Part shown: piece by piece, positions 1 through 5,817 of the stretch
Position numbering within the stretch: the stretch's first letter is position 1
Layout: each line of letters begins with the position of its first letter
Origin: Candidatus Caenarcanales bacterium
Lineage (GTDB): Bacteria; Cyanobacteriota; Vampirovibrionia; LMEP-6097
Reading direction: 5' to 3'
Assembly (NCBI GenBank): GCA_022447685.1
Contig: JAKVAO010000095.1
Location: 1-8,020 of the forward strand
DNA length: 8,020 bases
Translations under genes and position numbers: made by a program
The notes under the pieces: generated by a model
Told to the model about the DNA's origin: nothing
What the model saw: the letters and a program-made list of their open reading frames with translations, nothing else
Databases searched by the model: none

Positions 1-79
1 CTCATGAATAACTAGATTTGGCCAGAGCTAGACCTATTTGTTTACATAATCTTTATTTTTTCACCTGAGTAGTTACGTC

Positions 80-262
80 TTGAAGTTAAAAGCAAGAAAA
101 GATACAAATTATGCTCCAATGATTATAATACAACCTATAGAACCTCAAAGACAGGGGAGTCTTAGCGTTATTACCGGAGAAAATTACAGCTGGAACGAAA
201 GTAACCGTTTTACTCACGAAATTGTAGGTGATCCACAGATTTATAGGAAAATACCAAAATAA
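80..262 (+). CDS. Small hypothetical ORF, doubtful
   Basis: A 60-codon frame begins with TTG at 80; a later ATG at 119 would give 47 residues starting MIIIQPIEPQ. The frame is open back to a TAA at 47, so it is not the tail of a longer gene within the window. No convincing ribosome binding site precedes either start. The product has no signal peptide or membrane segment. Its end (VGDPQIYRKIPK) faintly recalls the GDPxxYxxI pattern near LysM-type or tail-associated domains, but this is far too weak to assign. Its TAA lies two bases from the stop of the convergent secreted-protein gene, which slightly supports a real gene end. It could equally be a decayed fragment or chance. Confidence 0.3.
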   Translation: MKLKARKDTNYAPMIIIQPIEPQRQGSLSVITGENYSWNESNRFTHEIVGDPQIYRKIPK

Positions 263-264
263 GT

Positions 265-765
265 CTAGTTATTGTTAGAATTTTTGACTAGTTCAATAGA
301 TCTGATGGAGGCGTCTTGCTGGTTGATCATATCTCCAGAGCCTTTTTTGAAGTTTTTTGTGAGTTTAATTAAGTATGTATCAGTGAATTCACCTTGCTGA
401 TTATTGAACAAGAGATAATTGTCTCTAATAAGACCTACTTGGTTTTCAATACTTGTAGTATTACCTTCGCTATCTTTTATATTGTATTCAAAAGTTCCTG
501 ATTTATTATTAAAAGCAGATGCAAGTGCTTTAGTGATCTCTAAAGTGAATTTGGTAGAGGCAGCTTCGATTACATCCCAGTCACCACGCAGTTGTTTTAC
601 TTTTTTTGCATTACTTTTTTTTGCAAAGTTTTTTTGAGTTGAAACTTTAACAATGCTGTTGTCTCCTTGAGCATTAGCTTTGCTGAGATTGAAAATTAAA
701 GTCCAGCAAATTATAGAGATGCTAATAAATACAGCAAGTAAACCTAAGTTAATTTTAAATCTCAT
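265..765 (-). CDS. Small secreted protein with lipocalin-like G-x-W motif
   Basis: The 166-residue product begins with a classical Sec signal: a basic start (MRFK), a hydrophobic core at about residues 7-26, and a signal peptidase I-type site A30-N31-A32 before Q33. A lysine-rich, probably disordered linker (about 38-60) leads to a domain of about 100 residues starting LRGDWDV (residues 59-65). The G61-x-W63 motif, followed by alternating polar/hydrophobic strands such as GTFEYNI, NYLLF and TYLIKL, resembles the first strand of lipocalin-like or half-barrel domains. There are no cysteines in the mature part and no catalytic motif. The likely location is the periplasm or outside the cell. The gene diverges from the thioredoxin-fold lipoprotein gene across a 75-base gap. 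No Shine-Dalgarno precedes the ATG, and a -10-like box sits directly against it. Function is unknown; export is well supported and the fold is inferred. Confidence 0.75.
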   Translation of the reverse strand: MRFKINLGLLAVFISISIICWTLIFNLSKANAQGDNSIVKVSTQKNFAKKSNAKKVKQLRGDWDVIEAASTKFTLEITKALASAFNNKSGTFEYNIKDSEGNTTSIENQVGLIRDNYLLFNNQQGEFTDTYLIKLTKNFKKGSGDMINQQDASIRSIELVKNSNNN

Positions 766-840
766 AGCTTAATATTAGCTGAACTCAGAGATATTGCAAG
801 TTTCTACTGCTAGGTAAAGGATTTACTTAAAAATGTAATA
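766..840. promoter_or_regulatory. Divergent intergenic region with candidate minus-strand promoter
   Basis: This gap separates the secreted-protein gene (-) from the thioredoxin-fold lipoprotein gene (+). Read on the minus strand, TTGCAA (794-799) is followed after 16 bases by TAATAT (772-777). A transcript from this pair would begin at about the A of the ATG at 765, which would make it leaderless and fits the absence of a ribosome binding site there. TTGCAA is its own reverse complement, so it could also serve the plus strand, but I see no good plus-strand -10. Both boxes match consensus at only four of six positions in AT-rich DNA, so this is tentative. Confidence 0.25.
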
Positions 841-1662
841 ATGGAGAGCATGTTCAGAACTAAATTCGTGAATGTCATATTTTTGCTTTCTTTTATTTTT
901 AGCTTGGCTTCTTGTTCCACTAGTGACATTCTTAGCAGCCACTCTGAGACTAAGTTGTATATGATCAATATCTATGGTGGGTGGTGTAAAACCTGTTCTA
1001 GAGTTGAACCTGCAATTAAGAAAATTCAGCAACAAATAAAAAATACTGCTGGCTTGAAGTATTTAGTCTTCGATCAAACTAATCCTGAAACTCTTCTTGG
1101 GTCAGAAAAACTATCTGTAAAATATGGATTAGAGGAAATCTTTGAAGTCGAAAGGCATACAGGTGAAGTGATTTTTGTGGATGCCAAGACTAAAGAAGTT
1201 TTGACAAGATTTTATGGTGTTGATGACTCTAATATTTATTGGGCTGCTATAAGAAAACTTATGAGTGGTGAAAGCTTTGAAAGTATTACTGCTGAAAGAA
1301 AGGAATATATCTTATCTAAGCCTGCTCTTGCTGAAATTCAGCAAGCAAAGCTATATGTCGTTGATATTCATCATGATATGTGTGGTGGTTGTGCGATAAC
1401 GGCACCTGTATTTGAGGAAGTGGCACTTGAGTATAAGAATGATTTGGATGTTTCATTCTTTACTTTTGATTTGACGAGTCCAGAGACTGTGAAGGAAACA
1501 TCTAAGTTGGCTGAGGATCTAGGTATTTATCAGATCTACAAATCACATAAACATACTGGAGAAGTACTTTTCATAGATGCTAAGTCGACGCAGATACTTA
1601 AAGCTATAGCTTTAGAAAAGAATAAGCAAGTTTATTACGATATCATTGCAGAGCTATTATAA
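841..1662 (+). CDS. Lipoprotein with two tandem thioredoxin-fold domains
   Basis: The 273-residue product is exported as a lipoprotein: a basic/hydrophobic leader ends in the lipobox L22-A23-S24-C25, so it should be membrane-anchored and face the periplasm. Two thioredoxin folds follow, about residues 37-141 and 169-273, joined by a linker of about 27 residues. Repeat 1 has W48-C49-K-T-C52 with P57; repeat 2 has C181-G-G-C184 with P189. Matching landmarks are all offset by exactly 132 residues: F77/F209, P82/P214, and the HTGEV-FxDAK strand at 106-116/238-248. In both repeats the usual cis-Pro of TP(T) is Gly (G108, G240). A thiol-disulfide or metal/heme-related role is likely, but the partner is unknown. 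ATG 841 is the called start; ATG 850 (MFRTKF) is an alternative, and an AAAGG at 816-820 lies rather far upstream. The stop overlaps that of the convergent cytochrome peroxidase gene. Confidence 0.85.
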   Translation: MESMFRTKFVNVIFLLSFIFSLASCSTSDILSSHSETKLYMINIYGGWCKTCSRVEPAIKKIQQQIKNTAGLKYLVFDQTNPETLLGSEKLSVKYGLEEIFEVERHTGEVIFVDAKTKEVLTRFYGVDDSNIYWAAIRKLMSGESFESITAERKEYILSKPALAEIQQAKLYVVDIHHDMCGGCAITAPVFEEVALEYKNDLDVSFFTFDLTSPETVKETSKLAEDLGIYQIYKSHKHTGEVLFIDAKSTQILKAIALEKNKQVYYDIIAELL

Positions 1663-3042
1663 AGTCTTCAAGAAAGCAACGATTTTATTAATATCGCTTT
1701 CAGGAATATCTTTACCTACTTGGTAATGCCCCATAATTCTTACAGTTTCTTCTAAGCTTGTTATCGTTCCATCGTGTAAGTAAGGGAAAGTATCTTTAAT
1801 GTTTCTAAGTATTGGAACTTTGAATTTATATTTATCTGCTTCATTTCTTGTGAAGTTAAATCTTCCATTATCTTCTTTACTTATAGCTAAAGCTTTTAAG
1901 CCATTGAGACCTTGTTCTCTATCTGTAAAGTAATTTGCATAGATTCCCATTTTCTGGAAAGAGTTACCACCTAAAGCTACGCCTAGATGACAGTTATTAC
2001 AGTTATACTTTTTGAAAAGTTCGAAGCCTTCTCTTTCAGTATCATTGAGTGCAAGTTTATTGCCTTTCAGATATTGGTCAAACTTATTATCAGGAGTAAT
2101 CAGTGATTCTTCAAATGTTGCGATAGCTTCAGCCATTTTATCGCCACTCATCTCTTCTGAGCCATAAGCTGCTTTGAAAAGATTTATATACTCTTCATCG
2201 TTTTTGAGTTTTTCTCTAACTTCATCCCAATTAGATCCCATTTCAGCTGGGTTATGAACCGGACCATGAGCTTGAGCAACTAAATCCTCTGCTCTACCAT
2301 CCCAGAATTGTTTGATATTGTAAGAAGAGTTATAAACAGTTGGTGAATTAATATGACCTTGGCTGCCATTTATTCCTAATGAATATTGCTGTTGGTCTGT
2401 TCCACCTTTGCCTAGGTCATGGCAGGACGCGCAAGATATTGTATTGTTTCTTGAAAGTCTTTTATCGTGGTAAAGCTTATCTCCAAGTGCAACTTTGTTT
2501 TCATCTAAGTTTAATGATTCGACACTAGGAATAGGTTTAAAGTCACTATCGCTCAGATCACTGATCCAGCTAAGTACTATTTCTTTTTCAGCGTCACTGA
2601 AATTGGTATCCCAGTGAATCATACGATACTGAATAGGAGGCATAGAAGCTTCTTCAAGAACAGTTTTGATTCTATTTAATGAAGAGATACTGATATCTGA
2701 GTCTAGGTTTTTGTTGAAAATTTCATTATCCATGTTAAAGTAGGCACGGCCTTTTCTAATATCTGCTTTGATTAAGTCCTTGACTATAGGGAGTTCAGCG
2801 TAGAATGGATATTCTGTGTGGGCGGTGTGACAATCTTTACATTTCTGCATCAATATTTTGGATGCAAGCTCTGTATTGGTTGAACTTTTGGATCTAACTT
2901 TGATCCATGCTTGGTCAATTTTGGCCGATACTGAACCGAAGCTAAGCAAAAGTAATAAGACTAAAAACATACTTGAACTATTGTGCCCATTCTTTCTGGA
3001 AAGCTTCTTGCTGAGAACTAAAGAATAAAGGATTCTTAACAT
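1657..3042 (-). CDS. Tri-heme cytochrome c peroxidase (N-terminal heme-binding domain plus CCP/MauG domain)
   Basis: The 461-residue product has three CxxCH heme sites: C68-H72, C204-H208 and C348-H352. The N-terminal site, followed by YPFYAELP and KADIRKGRAYFN, matches the short heme-binding domain often fused to such enzymes. The rest is a di-heme peroxidase of the CCP/MauG family: QFWDGR (245-250), Q257 and E267 in NPAEMG with the ten-residue spacing of the family's active-site Gln/Glu, then YLHDG (421-425) and the RxMGHYQ block, whose M437 is a candidate distal ligand. By family knowledge it reduces hydrogen peroxide to water in the periplasm with electrons from c-type cytochromes, using the second heme as the peroxidatic site. 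A signal peptide core lies at residues 25-40 (cut after VSA). The 24 residues before it are unusually long and basic, and M25 (codon at 2970) is an alternative start. Neither start has a clear ribosome binding site. E. coli YhjA is a comparable tri-heme design. Confidence 0.92.
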   Translation of the reverse strand: MLRILYSLVLSKKLSRKNGHNSSSMFLVLLLLLSFGSVSAKIDQAWIKVRSKSSTNTELASKILMQKCKDCHTAHTEYPFYAELPIVKDLIKADIRKGRAYFNMDNEIFNKNLDSDISISSLNRIKTVLEEASMPPIQYRMIHWDTNFSDAEKEIVLSWISDLSDSDFKPIPSVESLNLDENKVALGDKLYHDKRLSRNNTISCASCHDLGKGGTDQQQYSLGINGSQGHINSPTVYNSSYNIKQFWDGRAEDLVAQAHGPVHNPAEMGSNWDEVREKLKNDEEYINLFKAAYGSEEMSGDKMAEAIATFEESLITPDNKFDQYLKGNKLALNDTEREGFELFKKYNCNNCHLGVALGGNSFQKMGIYANYFTDREQGLNGLKALAISKEDNGRFNFTRNEADKYKFKVPILRNIKDTFPYLHDGTITSLEETVRIMGHYQVGKDIPESDINKIVAFLKTL

Positions 3043-3129
3043 TAAGAACAGATCTTAGCAAAAAGCTAAAAAAATTTGCTAGTATTAGAAGCGCTTAGAA
3101 ATAAGCCCTAAAAGGAAATTTTTACTATT
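3043..3129. promoter_or_regulatory. Divergent promoter region between peroxidase gene and atpA
   Basis: On the plus strand an extended -10 TGC-TAGTAT (3077-3085) would start atpA mRNA near 3092, with the ribosome binding site AAAGGA (3111-3116) 13 bases before the ATG. On the minus strand an extended -10 TGC-TAAGAT (3052-3060) would start peroxidase mRNA near 3045, almost at its ATG. The two TGCTA blocks form the arms of an inverted repeat, TAGCAAA (3056-3062) and TTTGCTA (3075-3081). A smaller one, TTAGC-aaaaa-GCTAA (3055-3069), overlaps it. The -35 zone of each promoter falls on or near the other's -10, so polymerase binding should be mutually exclusive. No strong -35 is seen. The sites are read by eye and unproven. 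Confidence 0.4.
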
Positions 3130-4650
3130 ATGTCTATCAAACCTGAAGAAATCACGCAAATATTAAAAGAACAAATTGAGAACTTCCCTGATACACAAGT
3201 ATCATCTAATGTAGGTACTATTCTTAGTGCTGGTGACGGTATTACTAGAATCTATGGTCTTAGCGATGCTGTTAACGGTGAGCTAGTTGAGTTTGATGAC
3301 GGTAGTAACGGTATGGTTATTAACCTTGAGGAAGATAACGTAGGTGTTGTTCTTCTTGGTTCTGGTGAAGGTATCAAAGAAGGTGCTCAGGTTAAATCTA
3401 CTGGTAAGATCGCTTCTATCCCAGTTAGTCAGCAGACTTTAGGTAGAGTTGTTGATCCTTTAGGTAATGTTTTAGACAATGGTCCAAAAGTTGAACCAGA
3501 TAAGTATATGCCACTTGAGAAGATCGCTCCTGGTATTATCGAGAGAAAATCTGTACACGAGCCACTTCAGACGGGTATTGCTTCTATCGATGCGATGATT
3601 CCTATCGGTCGTGGACAAAGAGAATTGATTATTGGAGATAGACAGACTGGTAAGACAGCTATCGCTATCGATACTATTCTTAACCAGAAGAATGTTCCTG
3701 AGTCTGAAAGACCAATTTGTGTTTATGTTTCTATTGGTCAGAAACAAGGTTCAGTAGCTAGAACTGTTAAGAAATTAGAAGAAGCTGGAGCACTTGATTA
3801 TACAGTTGTGGTTCACGCTGGTTCTACTGATAGTTCCGCTATGCAGTTCTTAGCTCCATACGCTGGTGTTGCTATTGCTGAGTATTTCTTAGCTCAAGGC
3901 AAACATGTACTTTGTATATATGATGATTTAACTAAGCATGCTTGGGCTTACCGTGCGATGTCACTATTACTTAGAAGACCTCCAGGACGTGAAGCTTACC
4001 CTGGTGATGTTTTCTATATTCACTCTAGACTTTTAGAAAGAGCTTGTAAGATGTCTGATTCTCACGGTGCTGGTTCGATAACTGCTTTGCCTATTATTGA
4101 AACTCAAGCTGGTGACGTTTCTGCTTATATTCCTACTAATGTAATCTCTATTACAGATGGTCAGATTTTCTTAGATACTGGTTTGTTCAACTCTGGTATT
4201 AGACCAGCGATTAACGTAGGTCTATCTGTTTCTAGGGTTGGTGGTGCAGCGCAAACTAAAGCCATGAAGAAAGTAGCTGGTAAGCTTAGACTTGAGCTTG
4301 CACAGTTCAAGGAACTCGAAGCATTTGCTCAGTTTGCTTCTGATTTAGATGCTGCTACACAACAACAGATTACTCGTGGTAAGAAATCTGTTCAGATTCT
4401 TGTTCAAGACGAGTTTGCTCCACTTAGTGTTGGTGAACAAGTATCAATTATTTTTGCTGCAGGTAAAGGATTATTAGATGATATCGATGATTCTAAGATT
4501 GTTGACTTCAAAAAAGAATGGTTCGAGTATTTTGCTGCTAATAATAAAGAATTAAAAGCAACTCTTGATAAAGGTGATAAGTGGGATGAAGATATAATTA
4601 AGCAACTTCAAGAAAGTCTTAATAAATTCAAAGAGAATTTATTTGTATAA
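3130..4650 (+). CDS. atpA: F1F0-ATP synthase subunit alpha
   Basis: The 506-residue product is full length for the family (about 500-515) and forms, with beta, the alpha3beta3 head of ATP synthase on the cytoplasmic side of the membrane. Visible features in order: N-terminal stalk-contacting helix and beta-barrel domain (VGTILSAGDGITRIYGL, about 28-44); Walker A GDRQTGKT at 169-176; Walker B-like strand LCIYDD at 261-266; the LLLRRPPGREAYPGD block; the alpha/beta signature ending in S366-V-S368 with R369 as the arginine finger reaching the beta catalytic site; and a helical C-terminal domain. AAAGGA lies 13 bases before the ATG. No other atp gene is in the window: upstream is a divergent peroxidase gene and downstream, after 45 bases, is rplD. 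This departs from the usual atpH-atpA-atpG order. The identification itself is certain. Confidence 0.99.
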   Translation: MSIKPEEITQILKEQIENFPDTQVSSNVGTILSAGDGITRIYGLSDAVNGELVEFDDGSNGMVINLEEDNVGVVLLGSGEGIKEGAQVKSTGKIASIPVSQQTLGRVVDPLGNVLDNGPKVEPDKYMPLEKIAPGIIERKSVHEPLQTGIASIDAMIPIGRGQRELIIGDRQTGKTAIAIDTILNQKNVPESERPICVYVSIGQKQGSVARTVKKLEEAGALDYTVVVHAGSTDSSAMQFLAPYAGVAIAEYFLAQGKHVLCIYDDLTKHAWAYRAMSLLLRRPPGREAYPGDVFYIHSRLLERACKMSDSHGAGSITALPIIETQAGDVSAYIPTNVISITDGQIFLDTGLFNSGIRPAINVGLSVSRVGGAAQTKAMKKVAGKLRLELAQFKELEAFAQFASDLDAATQQQITRGKKSVQILVQDEFAPLSVGEQVSIIFAAGKGLLDDIDDSKIVDFKKEWFEYFAANNKELKATLDKGDKWDEDIIKQLQESLNKFKENLFV

Positions 4651-4651
4651 G

Positions 4652-4695
4652 TGCTATAATTATTCGTCTGTATTTCACATTTAAGGTAAATAAAC
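4652..4695 (+). promoter_or_regulatory. Extended -10 promoter and ribosome binding site for rplD
   Basis: TGC at 4652-4654 runs directly into TATAAT at 4655-4660, a full-consensus extended -10 element beginning two bases after the atpA stop codon. Such promoters do not need a -35, and none is visible. Transcription would start near 4667, giving a leader of about 29 bases. AAGG at 4683-4686 sits nine bases before the rplD ATG. No terminator hairpin is seen between atpA and rplD, so read-through from atpA is also possible and the promoter would be internal. Confidence 0.6.
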
Positions 4696-5352
4696 ATGTC
4701 CAATATTAAACTTCTAGATAAGAACGGTAAAGAGCAATCAACATTAGATTTCGATAAAGACCTACTCGCTATAGAGCCGAATAAACATTTACTCTACTTA
4801 GCTACTGTAATGCAAGAGTCTAATCTTAGAAGTGCTAAAGCTAAGGCTCTGACTAGAACTCAGGTTAGAGGTGGTGGACGTAAGCCTTGGAGACAGAAAG
4901 GTACTGGTAGAGCTAGAGCTGGTAGTTTGAGATCACCTTTATTCAGAGGTGGTGGAGTTATCTTTGGCCCAACTGGTGAGGAAAACTACAAGAAGAAACT
5001 AACTAGAAAAGCTAGTAGAAAATCTATACTTTCAGCTTTACTTGAAGTTGTTAACGCAGGTGATTTCTTTGCTCTTGAGTCAGTTCCAGTAACTGAAGGT
5101 AAGACTAAAGAACTAGCTTCTTTTTTCAAAACCGTAGATCTTGAAAGAAAGCCAGTTTTACTTATTATCGAGAATGATAATGCTTCTAAAGACTTAATCA
5201 AGAGAGCTATTTCTAATATCCCAGCAGCTAACTTACTTGTTACTGATAACTTGAATGTTAGAGATATTTTAAATGCTGATAAAGTAATTGCTACTACAGC
5301 AGCACTTAAAGAAATAGAAGAACGTTTTAAGGGCTTTGCGAAAGCTAACTAA
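4696..5352 (+). CDS. rplD: 50S ribosomal protein L4 (uL4)
   Basis: The 218-residue product is slightly longer than a typical bacterial L4 (about 200-215). The hallmark long basic loop that lines the peptide exit tunnel is clear at about residues 52-100, containing TRTQVRGGGRKPWRQKGTG and then a GSLRSPLFRGGG block. The globular domain follows, with the Rossmann-like strands PVLLII and NLLVTD and a final helix. L4 binds 23S rRNA early in assembly and in E. coli also represses its own S10 operon; whether that holds here is unknown. rplC, normally directly upstream, is replaced by atpA. rplW follows after 20 bases, so rplD and rplW are probably co-transcribed from the promoter at 4652 and perhaps also from atpA. 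Confidence 0.98.
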   Translation: MSNIKLLDKNGKEQSTLDFDKDLLAIEPNKHLLYLATVMQESNLRSAKAKALTRTQVRGGGRKPWRQKGTGRARAGSLRSPLFRGGGVIFGPTGEENYKKKLTRKASRKSILSALLEVVNAGDFFALESVPVTEGKTKELASFFKTVDLERKPVLLIIENDNASKDLIKRAISNIPAANLLVTDNLNVRDILNADKVIATTAALKEIEERFKGFAKAN

Positions 5353-5372
5353 TAAAGAGGGTAGATAAAATC

Positions 5373-5672
5373 ATGGCAGTTAAAGAACAACAAGCAGTAA
5401 AAATTATTAAAAGACCTATCATTACTGAGAAATCAACTTCTCTTTCTGAATTGAAGAAATTTACTTTCGAAGTTGATGCTCACGCTAATAAGTATCAGAT
5501 CAAAGAAGCACTTCAAGAGCTTTTCCCTGAAATTAAGGTTGTGAAAGTAAATATTGGTAAAATCTTTGGCTCTTCTAAGAGAACGAAGACAGGTAGAACT
5601 ACACCTAAAGATTCTAAGAAGGCTATAGTTACTATCGAGGGTGACCACATTAAGTATTTTCCTGAAGTATAA
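5373..5672 (+). CDS. rplW: 50S ribosomal protein L23 (uL23)
   Basis: The 99-residue product has the usual L23 length and pattern: IIKRPIITEKS near the N-terminus, KFTFEVD and ANKYQIKEALQELF strand and helix, VVKVNIGKI, a basic loop GSSKRTKTGRTTPKDSKKA, and a final strand IVTIEG. L23 sits at the exit of the ribosomal tunnel, where it is the docking site for trigger factor and SRP. GAGGG at 5357-5361 provides a good ribosome binding site 11 bases before the ATG. It follows rplD after 20 bases. rplB, its usual downstream neighbour, is absent; a terminator hairpin begins 25 bases after the stop instead. The pair therefore stands as a short two-gene unit cut out of the normal S10 cluster. Confidence 0.97.
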   Translation: MAVKEQQAVKIIKRPIITEKSTSLSELKKFTFEVDAHANKYQIKEALQELFPEIKVVKVNIGKIFGSSKRTKTGRTTPKDSKKAIVTIEGDHIKYFPEV

Positions 5673-5697
5673 GTTAACTTTAGTTTGAATTTTAATT

Positions 5698-5750
5698 AAT
5701 AAAAGATCAAGATGAGTTGGGTTCAACGAGTTTTGGTCTTTTATTTTTTA
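5698..5750 (+). terminator. Intrinsic terminator after rplW
   Basis: AATAAAAGATCAA (5698-5710) pairs over 13 positions with TTGGTCTTTTATT (5733-5745), with one T.G wobble, and is followed by further T residues to 5749. Inside the loop GTTG (5716-5719) pairs with CAAC (5724-5727) around GGTT, forming a small nested hairpin. The long AT-rich stem with a T tract suits termination of rplD-rplW mRNA. Read on the minus strand the wobble becomes an A-C mismatch and the T tract is weaker, so it may also act, less well, on the convergent 418-residue gene. Confidence 0.7.
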
Positions 5751-5788
5751 TTACTTTAGGTCTTTATAATATTTATTTGTTTGGATAT

Positions 5789-5805
5789 TTAGCATTGTTT
5801 GCTAA
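5789..5805. terminator. Weak hairpin downstream of the minus-strand 418-residue gene
   Basis: TTAGCA (5789-5794) and TGCTAA (5800-5805) form a perfect six-base stem with a TTGTT loop, 13 bases beyond the stop codon of the minus-strand gene. No T run follows on the minus strand, so it may be an RNA 3'-end stabiliser or a partial terminator rather than a full one. The rest of 5751-5817 holds nothing else recognisable. Confidence 0.3.
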
Positions 5806-5817
5806 GACTCTCATAGC

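Noticed and set aside
1..79. Possible end of an upstream gene
   Set aside because: All three plus frames meet stop codons within the first 50 bases and no minus-strand product is recognisable.
419..637. Plus-strand open frame of 72 codons
   Set aside because: It lies wholly opposite the secreted-protein gene, which has a signal peptide and sensible domain order; this frame has no motif or ribosome binding site.
823..1035. Minus-strand open frame of 70 codons
   Set aside because: It is antisense to the lipoprotein signal and first CxxC region, whose plus-strand reading is clearly the coding one.
3472..3747. Minus-strand open frame of 91 codons inside atpA
   Set aside because: Antisense to the conserved nucleotide-binding domain of atpA; an artefact of its codon usage.
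4986..5726. Minus-strand open frames opposite rplD and rplW
   Set aside because: They overlap conserved ribosomal protein genes and the terminator and contain no recognisable motif.
5716..5727. GTTGGGTTCAAC resembling a tRNA T-arm
   Set aside because: No acceptor, D or anticodon arms surround it; it is better explained as the nested stem in the terminator loop.
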